Positions 52,515 through 62,683 of a DNA stretch of 64,000 nucleotides are shown here, one piece after another. This stretch comes from Pseudomonas hamedanensis. Its GTDB lineage: Bacteria > Pseudomonadota > Gammaproteobacteria > Pseudomonadales > Pseudomonadaceae. Position numbers and translations under genes: made by a program. Where the stretch lies: NCBI RefSeq assembly GCF_014268595.2, contig NZ_CP077091.1:2998501-3062500 (forward strand), in the 5' to 3' direction. Each line of letters starts with the position of its first letter. The stretch's first letter is position 1. The notes under the pieces are model-generated. The model was not told where the DNA came from. It saw only the letters and a program-made list of their open reading frames with translations, and did not search any database.

Positions 52515-52572
52515 GGCAGGATCTCGTTCAGGCATGTTCACGGTAGTGGCCGCATCTGGATTTGTACGACGC

Positions 52573-53169
52573 TCAGGGCGTGTTCAGGTTTTGCCAACAG
52601 GGTATGCCGAAATGCCCCAACACCTCGCAGGTTTCGCACAGCGGCAGGCCGACCACGGCCGAATAGCTGCCATCGAGTCCGGCGACAAACACCGCGCCGA
52701 GGCCCTGAATGCCGTAGCCGCCGGCCTTGTCGCGCGGTTCGCCGCTGACCCAGTAGGCGGCGGCCTCATCGCGGCTGATCGGGCGAAAGCGCACCCGACT
52801 GCGCACCACCCGCGACTCGCAGCGCTCGCCTTCGAGCACGGCGATGGCGGTCAGCACCTCGTGCTCGTTGCCGGACAACATCATCAGCATGGCGCATGCG
52901 TCGGCTTCGTCCACCGGTTTGCCGAGAATTTTGCCGTCGAGCACCACTGCGGTATCGGCCCCCAGTACACAAAACGGCTGGTCGGCGGCGACCGCGCGGC
53001 GTCCGGCCTCAGCCTTGCCACGCGCGAGGCGTTCGACATAGGCCGAGGGCGATTCGTCAGGAAGCGGGGTTTCGTCGATGTCCGCGCAGATGGCGGTGAA
53101 CCGCACGCCGATCTGCGCGAGCAGTTCACGGCGACGTGGCGATCCGGAGGCGAGGTAAAGCAGTTTCAT
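52573..53169 (-). CDS. Maf-family nucleotide pyrophosphatase (YhdE type)
   Basis: 198 residues from the ATG at 53169. Opens [18 protein letters not shown], the Maf signature, with [11 protein letters not shown] and [10 protein letters not shown] further on. YhdE-type Maf proteins hydrolyse dTTP, UTP and modified nucleotides. Lies between mreD and rng. A start at 53202 would give an unlikely extension. Confidence 0.94.
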   Translation of the reverse strand: MKLLYLASGSPRRRELLAQIGVRFTAICADIDETPLPDESPSAYVERLARGKAEAGRRAVAADQPFCVLGADTAVVLDGKILGKPVDEADACAMLMMLSGNEHEVLTAIAVLEGERCESRVVRSRVRFRPISRDEAAAYWVSGEPRDKAGGYGIQGLGAVFVAGLDGSYSAVVGLPLCETCEVLGHFGIPCWQNLNTP

Positions 53170-53206
53170 CAAACCATCTCCCTGTTCAGTGCCCTGCTTC
53201 ACCGGT

Positions 53207-53698
53207 TCAATAGATTCTGTAGCGTCGGCACATTCCGCGTAGAGCGAAGCTGACCCACGGCCAGAGCAAGGCGCTGACCAGTGCCGGCAGGACCAGCGCC
53301 AGGGTTGGCTGGCGATTGCCGGTCAAGGCGCTCAGCCACAGTTGCGCCAGTTGTGCGAGGCCGAAGATCACCAGGATTACCAGACACTGCTGCCACATCG
53401 GAAACATGCGCAGACGTTGTTGCAGTGACAGGACGAGAAAGGTGATCAGGGTCAGGATCAGCGCGTTCTGCCCGAGCAGGTCGCCCTGCAGAACGTCTTC
53501 GGCCAGCCCCAGACAGAATGCGGTGACCATGCCGACCGTGTGCGGCATGTACAGCGCCCAGAAGGTCACGAGCAAGGCCAGCCACAGCGGGCGGAGGATT
53601 TCCATGAAGATCGGCAACGGAGAAACGCTGAGCAGGATGCCGACGAAGAACGTCAGCCAGATCATCCAGCCGTTTCCGGATTTTTTCGCGCCGACCAT
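53207..53698 (-). CDS. mreD: Rod-shape protein MreD
   Basis: 163 residues, almost entirely hydrophobic with five to six membrane segments. Family marks: [16 protein letters not shown] and [28 protein letters not shown]. An inner-membrane part of the elongasome. Its ATG overlaps the mreC stop by one base. Confidence 0.93.
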   Translation of the reverse strand: MVGAKKSGNGWMIWLTFFVGILLSVSPLPIFMEILRPLWLALLVTFWALYMPHTVGMVTAFCLGLAEDVLQGDLLGQNALILTLITFLVLSLQQRLRMFPMWQQCLVILVIFGLAQLAQLWLSALTGNRQPTLALVLPALVSALLWPWVSFALRGMCRRYRIY

Positions 53699-54729
53699 TA
53701 TTCTCGTCCCCCGGTAGTCGCTGGCGGTTTCGCCGGTGGTTTGCTGGCTGCCGGTGGTTTGGCCGCGGCGGGTGTGACTGCGGGCGCTGCGGCTTCGGCG
53801 GCAGGAGCTGGTGCTGTCGACGGCGTCGCGGGCATGATCAGCGGTTTCGGCACACTGGCCGGCAACATCGGACCGCCACCATGCGCGTCGAGCGTTTCCT
53901 GGGCCTGGGCCGCGTCATTGGCGCGCTCTTCGGCGGTACGGCTGTCGCTGAACACCAGCAGCAGATAGCGGCTGCGGTTCAGGGCGGCGGTTGGCACGGC
54001 GCGGACGATGGCGAACGGCTGGCCGGAATCGTGGATGACTTCCTTGACCGTGGCCACCGGATAACCGGCCGGAAAGCGCTGGCCGAGGCCGGAGCTGACC
54101 AGCAGATCGCCTTCCTTGATGTCCGCCGTGTCAGCGACATGGCGCAATTCCAGACGTTCCGGGTTGCCGGTGCCGCTGGCAATCGCGCGCAGACCGTTGC
54201 GGTTGACCTGCACCGGAATACTGTGGGTGGTGTCGGTCAACAGCAGGACACGTGAGGTGTATGGCATCAACTCAACCACCTGGCCCATCAGCCCCCGTGC
54301 ATCGAGCACCGGTTGGCCGAGCACCACGCCGTCGCGCTCACCTTTGTTAATGATGATGCGATGGGTGAAAGGGTTGGGGTCCATGCCGATCAACTCGGCC
54401 ACTTCGACCTTTTCGTTGACCAGTGCGGAGGAATTGAGCAACTCGCGCAACCGAACGTTCTGCTCGGTGAGGGCCGCGAGCTTTTGCATGCGCCCCTGCA
54501 ACAGCAGGTTCTCGGTCTTGAGTTTTTCGTTTTCGGCGACGAGCTCGGTGCGGCTGCCGAACTGACTGGCGACCCCTTCCCACAACCGGCCGGGCAGGTC
54601 AGTGATCCAGTAGGCATCCATGAGCACCAGCGACGCTTGCTTGCGCGCGGGCTTGAGCAGGTCGAAACGCGCATCGACCACCATCAGCGCGACCGACAGC
54701 ACGGCCAGCACCAACAGGCGCACGCCCAA
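53698..54729 (-). CDS. mreC: Rod-shape protein MreC
   Basis: 343 residues from the ATG at 54729: membrane helix about 3-20, coiled coil about 65-110 (ELVAENEKLKTENLLLQGRM), then the beta-barrel domains (VAELIGMDPNPFTHRIIINKG). The last about 50 residues are a low-complexity Ala/Pro/Lys tail (from about 290), which varies among pseudomonads. The gap to mreB is 171 bases. Confidence 0.94.
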   Translation of the reverse strand: MGVRLLVLAVLSVALMVVDARFDLLKPARKQASLVLMDAYWITDLPGRLWEGVASQFGSRTELVAENEKLKTENLLLQGRMQKLAALTEQNVRLRELLNSSALVNEKVEVAELIGMDPNPFTHRIIINKGERDGVVLGQPVLDARGLMGQVVELMPYTSRVLLLTDTTHSIPVQVNRNGLRAIASGTGNPERLELRHVADTADIKEGDLLVSSGLGQRFPAGYPVATVKEVIHDSGQPFAIVRAVPTAALNRSRYLLLVFSDSRTAEERANDAAQAQETLDAHGGGPMLPASVPKPLIMPATPSTAPAPAAEAAAPAVTPAAAKPPAASKPPAKPPATTGGRE

Positions 54730-54900
54730 CGAAGGGCCCTTGGCGAAAAGCGGTTTAATAAGCCGCTCCTCCCAGGCAAATGTTCTGTTTATTCATACGG
54801 CATCAAACCGGCCTGGATGAAGACTGACAGAAGATAAACGCCAACAGGCAGCACTGCAAAGTGCTGCCTGTGCGTTCACCCACGTATTGCAACCAACGAA

Positions 54901-56149
<1,249 letters not shown>

Positions 56150-56437
56150 ATGGCGCTAGAACGCTCCGACGTGGAAAAAATCGCGCACCTGGCCTGCCTT
56201 GGCCTCAACGATGCCGATCTTCCACACATTACTTCCGCCCTCAACAGCATTCTCGGGCTGGTCGACGAGATGCAGGCCGTCAACACCGACGGTATCGAGC
56301 CTTTGGCCCACCCTCTGGAAGCCAGTCAGCGCCTGCGTGCCGACGTCGTGACCGAGACGAATAACCGCGAGGCCTACCAGTCCATCGCACCAGCGGTCGA
56401 AAACGGCCTGTACCTGGTTCCGAAAGTCATCGACTAA
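56150..56437 (+). CDS. gatC: Asp/Glu-tRNA amidotransferase subunit C
   Basis: 95 residues, the small subunit that holds GatA and GatB together ([48 protein letters not shown]). Part of the amidotransferase that converts Asp-tRNA(Asn) and/or Glu-tRNA(Gln). 16 bases before gatA. Confidence 0.96.
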   Translation: MALERSDVEKIAHLACLGLNDADLPHITSALNSILGLVDEMQAVNTDGIEPLAHPLEASQRLRADVVTETNNREAYQSIAPAVENGLYLVPKVID

Positions 56438-56453
56438 AGGGAAAGAGCCTGCA

Positions 56454-57905
56454 ATGCATCAAATGACTCTGGCCGAGATCGCCCGCGGTCTCGCCGATAA
56501 AAAGTTTTCCTCCGAAGAGCTGACCAAAGTCCTGCTGGCGCGTATTACCCAGCTCGATCCGCAGCTCAACAGTTTCATCAGCCTCACCGAAGAGCTGGCC
56601 CTCGAGCAGGCGAAAGCCGCCGATGCGCGCCGGGCCAACGGTGAGAGCGGCGCCCTGCTCGGCGCACCGATCGCCCACAAAGACCTGTTCTGCACCCAGG
56701 GCATTCGCACCAGCTGCGGCTCGAAGATGCTCGACAACTTCAAGGCACCGTACGACGCCACCGTGGTTGCGAAGCTGGCCGCCGCCGGCGCCGTGACCCT
56801 GGGCAAGACCAACATGGACGAATTCGCCATGGGTTCGGCCAACGAGTCGAGCTGGTACGGCGCGGTGAAAAACCCGTGGAACCTGGAACACGTACCGGGT
56901 GGTTCGTCCGGTGGTTCGGCGGCGGCTGTGGCCGCGCGTCTGTTGCCTGCCGCGACCGCCACCGACACCGGCGGCTCGATCCGCCAGCCAGCCGCCTTCA
57001 CCAACCTCACCGGCCTGAAGCCGACCTACGGTCGCGTTTCGCGCTGGGGCATGATTGCCTACGCGTCCAGCCTCGATCAGGGCGGCCCGTTGGCGCGCAC
57101 TGCCGAAGACTGCGCGATCCTGCTGCAAGGCATGGCCGGTTTCGACCAGAACGATTCGACTAGCATCGATGAGCCGGTGCCGGATTACTCCGCCAGCCTC
57201 GGCGATTCGCTGCAAGGCCTGCGCATCGGCGTGCCGAAGGAATACTTCAGCGCCGGCCTCGACCCGCGCATCGCCGAGTTGATCCAGAACAGCATCCAGC
57301 AGTTGCAGAAGCTCGGTGCGGTGATCAAGGAAATCAGCCTGCCGAACATGCAGCACGCGATTCCGGCGTACTACGTGATCGCCCCGGCAGAAGCGTCTTC
57401 CAACCTGTCGCGTTTCGACGGCGTGCGTTTTGGCCATCGCTGCGAGAACCCGGCAAACCTGATCGACCTGTACAAGCGCTCCCGAGGCGAAGGCTTCGGT
57501 GCCGAAGTACAGCGCCGGATCATGGTCGGTGCCTACGCACTGTCCGCCGGTTATTACGACGCCTACTACCTGAAAGCGCAGAAGATCCGTCGTCTGGTGA
57601 AAAACGACTTCATGGCGGCCTTCAATGAGGTCGACGTCATCCTCGGCCCGACCACGCCGAACCCGGCCTGGAAGCTCGGCGCGAAGAACAGCGACCCGGT
57701 TGCTGCCTATCTGGAAGACGTCTACACCATCACCGCCAACCTCGCCGGCCTGCCGGGCCTGTCGATGCCGGCCGGTTTTGTCGACGGTCTGCCGGTGGGC
57801 GTGCAATTGCTCGCGCCGTACTTCCAGGAAGGTCGCCTGCTCAATGTGGCGCACCAGTACCAGCTCAATACCGACTGGCACACTCGCACCCCAACCGGCT
57901 TCTGA
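56454..57905 (+). CDS. gatA: Asp/Glu-tRNA amidotransferase subunit A
   Basis: 483 residues, amidase-signature enzyme that releases ammonia from glutamine. Catalytic Lys in IAHKDLFC (about 79) and the Ser-cisSer region [10 protein letters not shown] at about 149-158, with [11 protein letters not shown]. Stop is 10 bases before the gatB ATG. Confidence 0.97.
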   Translation: MHQMTLAEIARGLADKKFSSEELTKVLLARITQLDPQLNSFISLTEELALEQAKAADARRANGESGALLGAPIAHKDLFCTQGIRTSCGSKMLDNFKAPYDATVVAKLAAAGAVTLGKTNMDEFAMGSANESSWYGAVKNPWNLEHVPGGSSGGSAAAVAARLLPAATATDTGGSIRQPAAFTNLTGLKPTYGRVSRWGMIAYASSLDQGGPLARTAEDCAILLQGMAGFDQNDSTSIDEPVPDYSASLGDSLQGLRIGVPKEYFSAGLDPRIAELIQNSIQQLQKLGAVIKEISLPNMQHAIPAYYVIAPAEASSNLSRFDGVRFGHRCENPANLIDLYKRSRGEGFGAEVQRRIMVGAYALSAGYYDAYYLKAQKIRRLVKNDFMAAFNEVDVILGPTTPNPAWKLGAKNSDPVAAYLEDVYTITANLAGLPGLSMPAGFVDGLPVGVQLLAPYFQEGRLLNVAHQYQLNTDWHTRTPTGF

Positions 57906-57915
57906 GGAGACACAC

Positions 57916-59361
57916 ATGCAATGGGAAGTCGTGATCGGGCTGGAGATTCACACTCAGCTCACCACCCGGTCGAAAATCTTTTCCGGTAGTTCCACCACGT
58001 TCGGTTCCGAGCCGAACACCCAGGCCAGCCTGATCGACCTGGGCATGCCCGGCGTGCTGCCGGTGCTCAACCAGGAAGCCGTGCGGATGGCGGTGATGTT
58101 CGGTCTGGCGATTGACGCCGAGATCGGCCAGCACAACGTGTTTGCCCGGAAAAACTATTTCTATCCGGACCTGCCGAAGGGCTACCAGATCAGCCAGATG
58201 GAACTGCCGATCGTCGGCAAGGGCCATCTGGACATCGCGCTGGAAGACGGCACGGTCAAACGCGTCGGCATCACCCGCGCGCACCTGGAAGAAGACGCCG
58301 GCAAGAGCCTGCACGAAGAATTCAACGGTGCCACTGGCATCGACCTGAACCGTGCCGGCACGCCGCTGCTGGAGATCGTTTCCGAACCGGACATGCGCAG
58401 CGCCAAGGAAGCCGTGGCTTACGTCAAGGCAATCCACGCGCTGGTGCGCTACCTGGGCATCTGCGACGGCAACATGGCCGAAGGCTCGCTGCGTTGCGAC
58501 TGCAACGTGTCGATCCGTCCGAAGGGCCAGGCCGAGTTCGGTACGCGCTGCGAGATCAAGAACGTCAACTCGTTCCGCTTCATCGAGAAGGCGATCAACT
58601 CCGAAATCCAGCGGCAGATCGAGCTGATCGAAGACGGCGGCAAAGTCATTCAGCAAACCCGTCTGTACGATCCGAACAAGGACGAGACCCGTCCGATGCG
58701 TTCGAAAGAGGAAGCCAACGACTACCGTTACTTCCCCGATCCGGACTTGCTGCCGGTGGTCATCGAAGAGTCGTTTCTCGGCGAGGTGCGTGCAACTCTG
58801 CCGGAATTGCCACCGCAAAAGCGCGAGCGTTTCCAGAGCCAGTTCGGTCTGTCGGCCTACGACGCCAACGTGCTGGCCACCAGCCGTGAGCAGGCGGATT
58901 ACTTCGAGAAAGTCGCGGCCATTGGTGGCGACGCGAAACTGGCGGCGAACTGGGTGATGGTCGAGTTGGGCAGCCTGCTCAACAAGCAAGGCCTGGACAT
59001 CGAGGAATCGCCAGTGTCCGCCGAGCAACTGGGCGGCATGTTGCAGCGCATCAAGGACAACACCATCTCCGGCAAGATCGCCAAGGTTGTGTTCGAAGCG
59101 ATGGCCAACGGCGAAGGCAGCGCAGACGAGATCATCGAAAAGCGCGGCCTCAAGCAAGTGACCGACACTGGCGCGATCTCCGCCGTGCTCGACGAAATGC
59201 TCGCGGCCAACGCCGAGCAGGTCGAACAGTACCGCGCGGCTGACGAAGCCAAACGCGGCAAGATGTTCGGCTTCTTTGTCGGCCAGGCCATGAAAGCCTC
59301 CAAAGGTAAGGCCAACCCGCAGCAGGTGAACGAACTGCTGAAAAGCAAGCTCGAAGGCTGA
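57916..59361 (+). CDS. gatB: Asp/Glu-tRNA amidotransferase subunit B
   Basis: 481 residues from the ATG at 57916 (GAGGAGAC upstream). Kinase-like cradle domain ([56 protein letters not shown]) and the C-terminal tRNA-binding helical/YqeY tail (about 330-481). It phosphorylates the misacylated residue and then amidates it. A hairpin without a T run (59369-59397) follows. Confidence 0.97.
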   Translation: MQWEVVIGLEIHTQLTTRSKIFSGSSTTFGSEPNTQASLIDLGMPGVLPVLNQEAVRMAVMFGLAIDAEIGQHNVFARKNYFYPDLPKGYQISQMELPIVGKGHLDIALEDGTVKRVGITRAHLEEDAGKSLHEEFNGATGIDLNRAGTPLLEIVSEPDMRSAKEAVAYVKAIHALVRYLGICDGNMAEGSLRCDCNVSIRPKGQAEFGTRCEIKNVNSFRFIEKAINSEIQRQIELIEDGGKVIQQTRLYDPNKDETRPMRSKEEANDYRYFPDPDLLPVVIEESFLGEVRATLPELPPQKRERFQSQFGLSAYDANVLATSREQADYFEKVAAIGGDAKLAANWVMVELGSLLNKQGLDIEESPVSAEQLGGMLQRIKDNTISGKIAKVVFEAMANGEGSADEIIEKRGLKQVTDTGAISAVLDEMLAANAEQVEQYRAADEAKRGKMFGFFVGQAMKASKGKANPQQVNELLKSKLEG

Positions 59362-59400
59362 CCACAAAATGGAGCCAGATCCAAAGCCTGGCTCCATCCC

Positions 59401-59560
59401 CTGTAGGAGTGACCTGTGGCGAGGGGATTTATCCCCGTTGGGCCGCGAAGCGGCCCCAATTGCTGAGCTTGATTTGCACCAGATAAACCGAGTTCTCAGT
59501 TTTTGGGACTGCTGCGCAGTCCAACGGGGATAAATCCCCTCGCCACAGGTCACTCCTACA
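59401..59560. repeat. Composite (nested) palindromic element
   Basis: The outermost arms ctgtaggagtgac and gtcactcctaca match the ends of the gtaggagtgagcc REP family. Immediately inside are ctgtggcgaggggatttatc and gataaatcccctcgccacag, a second family, then gccgcgaagcggcc and ggactgctgcgcagtcc. The order suggests one element inserted into another. Confidence 0.85.
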
Positions 59561-59581
59561 TTTGATCCGGGATACCTTTGA

Positions 59582-59953
59582 ATGAAGCGCCTGTTCCTGA
59601 GCAGCGCCCTGCTCGCCTTGCTGGCCGGTTGCGCCAGCACCGACACCATCGACCCGCACGGTTACGACCAGACCGGCGTCGCCTCCTATTACGGAGCCAG
59701 GCACCACGGGAAACGCACCGCCAGCGGCGAAGCGTTCAACCAGCATTCCCTGACCGCCGCCCACCGCCAACTGCCGTTCGGCACACGGGTGAAGGTCACC
59801 AACCTGAAAAACGATGAGTCCGTCGTGGTCCGCATCAACGATCGCGGCCCGCACACGCGCGGGCGCATCATCGACTTGTCCCGCGAAGCCGCCGACCAGA
59901 TCGGCATGTTGCGCAGCGGCACCGCGCGGGTTCGCGTGCAGGCCCTCGACTGA
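59582..59953 (+). CDS. Short RlpA-like lipoprotein
   Basis: 123 residues. Lipobox LLAGC with the lipidated Cys17, then one double-psi beta-barrel (GVASYYGARHHGKRTASGEA; LPFGTRVKVTNL; VRINDRGPH). Full-length RlpA has a SPOR domain that brings it to denuded septal glycan; that is missing here. The family cleaves naked glycan strands as a lytic transglycosylase; the catalytic Asp and His (INDRGPH) are kept. Confidence 0.9.
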   Translation: MKRLFLSSALLALLAGCASTDTIDPHGYDQTGVASYYGARHHGKRTASGEAFNQHSLTAAHRQLPFGTRVKVTNLKNDESVVVRINDRGPHTRGRIIDLSREAADQIGMLRSGTARVRVQALD

Positions 59954-59966
59954 TGGAGCGCCGACC

Positions 59967-61061
59967 ATTTTCGGATTAGCCGATTTACCGCTGATCAACG
60001 TCATCGAATTGCTCAGCGGCCTGTGTCTGTTGATCATTGGCGCCGAGTTGATGGTGCGTGCTGCCGTGCGTCTGGCCGAACGTCTGCATGTGCGCCCGCT
60101 GATCATCGGCCTGACCATCGTTGCCCTCGGCAGCAGTGCGCCGCAAATGGCGGTCAGCCTGCAAGCGGCGATGGCGAATAACCCTGACATTGCGGTCGGC
60201 AGTGTGGTCGGCAGCAGCATCTTCAATATCCTCGTGACCCTCGGCCTCTCCGCGCTGGTCATTCCGCTGCGCGTGTCCCGGCAATTGGTACGCCTCGATA
60301 TTCCGCTGATGATCGGCGCCAGCCTGCTGGTGTTCGTCCTGGCGTGGAACAAAGACATCGGACGCTTCGACGGCCTTCTGTTGCTCGGTGCCTTGGCGCT
60401 GTACCTCGGTTTGCTGTTTCGCCAGTCGCGGCACTCGGCCCGCCCCCACACCGAACGACCGCACAATGCGCAGCAATCCTGGTTGATCAGCGCGCTGATG
60501 ATCCTTGGCGGCCTCGCCATGCTGGTGTTTGCCGGACATTTGTTGCTCGGCGCTGCCGTGGCCGTGGCGACCGACCTGGGGCTTTCGGAACGGGTGATCG
60601 GCCTGACGGTGGTGGCGGTCGGCACGTCCCTGCCGGAACTGGCCACTTCGCTGATCGCGGCGTTGCGCGGCCAACGGGATATCGCCGTGGGCAACGTGAT
60701 CGGTGCCAACCTGTTCAACTTGCTGGGTGTGCTCGGCCTCACCGCATTGATCGCGCCCATGCCGCTGTCGGTGTCACCCAATGCGCTGGATTTCGATCTG
60801 CCGGTGATGCTCGGCGTGGCCGCACTGTGCCTGCCGGTGTTCTATTCCGGCTACCGCGTGACCCGCGCCGAAGGCTTGCTGCTGCTCGGTCTGTATCTGG
60901 TCTACGGGCTGCACGTGGTGTCGTTCACCACTGGCATGCCGCTGGCCGGCAAGCTTGAGCGGCTGATGCTGTTTTATGTCTTGCCGCCGCTGTTGATGTT
61001 TCTGCTGTTCACGTCGATACGCGCCTGGCGCCGCCAGCACCACAAGAGGGATATGCCATGA
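59967..61061 (+). CDS. Calcium/sodium antiporter, CaCA family (YrbG-like)
   Basis: 364 residues if translation starts at the ATT at 59967. Two homologous halves of five hydrophobic segments carry the alpha repeats IVALGSSAPQMAVSLQA (about 50-66) and VVAVGTSLPELATSLIA (about 215-231). It exchanges calcium for sodium or protons at the inner membrane. No ATG, GTG or TTG lies in a suitable place: an upstream ATG (59814) runs through rlpA out of frame, and the TTG at 60009 cuts into the first helix. GGAG (59955-59958) is spaced 8 bases from the ATT. Stop overlaps the next ATG. Confidence 0.85.
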   Translation: MFGLADLPLINVIELLSGLCLLIIGAELMVRAAVRLAERLHVRPLIIGLTIVALGSSAPQMAVSLQAAMANNPDIAVGSVVGSSIFNILVTLGLSALVIPLRVSRQLVRLDIPLMIGASLLVFVLAWNKDIGRFDGLLLLGALALYLGLLFRQSRHSARPHTERPHNAQQSWLISALMILGGLAMLVFAGHLLLGAAVAVATDLGLSERVIGLTVVAVGTSLPELATSLIAALRGQRDIAVGNVIGANLFNLLGVLGLTALIAPMPLSVSPNALDFDLPVMLGVAALCLPVFYSGYRVTRAEGLLLLGLYLVYGLHVVSFTTGMPLAGKLERLMLFYVLPPLLMFLLFTSIRAWRRQHHKRDMP

Positions 61062-61438
61062 CCGAAGCGAAGCAGTCCGGGGTTGAAATCCGCCGTCAGG
61101 TAATGGGCGATGCGTTTGTTGACCGAGCCTTGGGCAACGCCACCGAGTTCACCCAGCCGTTGCAGGATTTCGTCAATGAACATGCCTGGGGCGGGGTGTG
61201 GAACCGCGACGGCCTGCCGCTGAAGACCCGCAGCCTGATCACCCTCGCGGCGCTGACCGCGTTGAAGTGTCCGCAGGAATTGAAGGGCCACGTGCGCGGC
61301 GCACTGAACAATGGCTGCACGGTGGAAGAAATTCGCGAGGCGCTGCTGCATTGCGCGGTGTATGCCGGGGTGCCGGCGGCGATCGATGCGTTTCGCGCGG
61401 CGCAGGAAGTGATCGACAGCTACCAGAAACCGGAGTGA
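61058..61438 (+). CDS. Carboxymuconolactone-decarboxylase-family protein (PcaC-like)
   Basis: 126 residues, helical CMD fold close to PcaC (GDAFVDRALGNATEFTQPLQDFVNEHAWGGVW; TRSLITLAAL; HCAVYAGVPAAIDAFR). PcaC decarboxylates 4-carboxymuconolactone in the protocatechuate path, but no other pca gene is here. The His/Cys in LLHCAVYAGVP lies at the active-site position; it lacks the CxxC of AhpD. Overlaps the antiporter gene by 4 bases, so it is co-translated. True substrate uncertain. Confidence 0.85.
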   Translation: MTEAKQSGVEIRRQVMGDAFVDRALGNATEFTQPLQDFVNEHAWGGVWNRDGLPLKTRSLITLAALTALKCPQELKGHVRGALNNGCTVEEIREALLHCAVYAGVPAAIDAFRAAQEVIDSYQKPE

Positions 61439-61455
61439 TTCGGCGCGGCTGAAAT

Positions 61456-61525
61456 AGCTATCGCGAGCAGGCTCACTCCTACAAGGGGAACACATTCCAA
61501 ATGTAGGAGTGAGCCTGCTCGCGAT
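61456..61525. repeat. Short-form REP doublet
   Basis: Arms tatcgcgagcaggctcactc and gagtgagcctgctcgcgat with a 25-base middle, between the convergent CMD-family and AEC genes. Almost the same sequence as 9241-9314. Confidence 0.9.
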
Positions 61526-61556
61526 GGGGCCGGTCCATTCCCTACAAATCCCACAG

Positions 61557-62498
61557 TCAGATCCACCCACCCCACTGCAACACAAAGATCCCGACATTGG
61601 TGGTAATCGCCGCCATCAATGTGGTCATCACGATGATCGCCGCTGCCAGCTCATGATTGCCCTGCGCCGCCCGGGCCATGACGAAGCTCGCCGCTGCCGT
61701 CGGGCTGCCAAAGTAGAGGAACAGAATCCCCAGCTCCGCGCCGCGAAAGCCCCACAACCATGCGCCGAGCGTCGCCAGCAACGGCAGACCGACCATTTTC
61801 ACCAGACTGGAACTGAGCGCCATCTTGCCGCTCTTGCGCAACGCCGCCAGCGACAGCGTGCCGCCGATGCAGATCAGCGCCAGCGGCAAGGTGGTCTGCG
61901 CCAGGTACTGGCCGGAAGTTTCCAGCCAACCCGGCAAGCCGATCTTGAAATAAGCAAACGGTGCCGCCGCAATCACGCTGATGATCAGCGGGTTGCTGAA
62001 CACGCTTTTGCAGATGCTCCACGGATCGGACTTGATCACCGGGCTATACACCGCCAGAACAATGGTCGACAGCGTGTTGTAAAAGAGGATCACCAGCGCT
62101 GCGAGAATCGCCCCGAGGGAGATCCCGTAATCGCCGTACATGCTCGCGGCCAGCGCCAGACCAATCACGCCGTTATTGCCACGAAACGCCCCCTGGGTAT
62201 AAATGCCGCGATCTTCACGCGGACACTTGAAAATCGCCCAGCCCCAGGCCACGGCAAAGCTCACCAGCGTGGCGAGGGAAAAGTAGATCAGCAGGGACGG
62301 TTGCAGCGCGGCGTGCAGATCGGCATGCAGGATGCCCAAAAACAACAGCGCCGGCATGGTGACGTTGAACACCAGCGACGAGGCCGTGTGAATGAAGTTG
62401 TCGTTGATCCAGTCGATGCGCTTGAGCAGCACACCGAGAAACAGCATGGCAAACACCGGCGCGGTGATGTTCAGGGTTTCGAGGAAGATTGCCAGCAT
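61557..62498 (-). CDS. AEC-family (auxin efflux carrier-like) transporter
   Basis: 313 residues with about ten hydrophobic segments in two halves. Opens LAIFLETLNITAPVFAMLFLGVLL; the FRGNNGVIGLALA stretch in the middle and SPTAAASFVMARAAQG near the C-terminus are typical of AEC proteins. Members move organic acids such as malate or malonate; substrate unknown here. No neighbouring metabolic genes on the same strand within the window apart from garD upstream. Confidence 0.88.
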   Translation of the reverse strand: MLAIFLETLNITAPVFAMLFLGVLLKRIDWINDNFIHTASSLVFNVTMPALLFLGILHADLHAALQPSLLIYFSLATLVSFAVAWGWAIFKCPREDRGIYTQGAFRGNNGVIGLALAASMYGDYGISLGAILAALVILFYNTLSTIVLAVYSPVIKSDPWSICKSVFSNPLIISVIAAAPFAYFKIGLPGWLETSGQYLAQTTLPLALICIGGTLSLAALRKSGKMALSSSLVKMVGLPLLATLGAWLWGFRGAELGILFLYFGSPTAAASFVMARAAQGNHELAAAIIVMTTLMAAITTNVGIFVLQWGGWI

Positions 62499-62586
62499 GC
62501 CGGGGAGCCTTGGGTGAGCGTCATTAGTAGGCTAATGATAAGCCACTTTCACCCTGATCGTTCCCACCCGAGTGCGGGATGAACAC

Positions 62587-62681
62587 CTGTGGCGAGGGAG
62601 CTTGCTCCCGCTGGGTCGCGAAGCGGCCCCAAAAGACGGGACTGCTACGCAGTCCAGCGGGAGCAAGCTCCCTCGCCACAG
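62587..62681. repeat. Palindromic element, tgtggcgagggagcttgctc family
   Basis: Arms ctgtggcgagggagcttgct and agcaagctccctcgccacag with inner dyads tcgcgaagcggcc and ggactgctacgcagtcc. It ends two bases before the garD stop codon. The inner dyads are shared with the composite element at 59401-59560. Confidence 0.9.
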
Positions 62682-62683
62682 TC

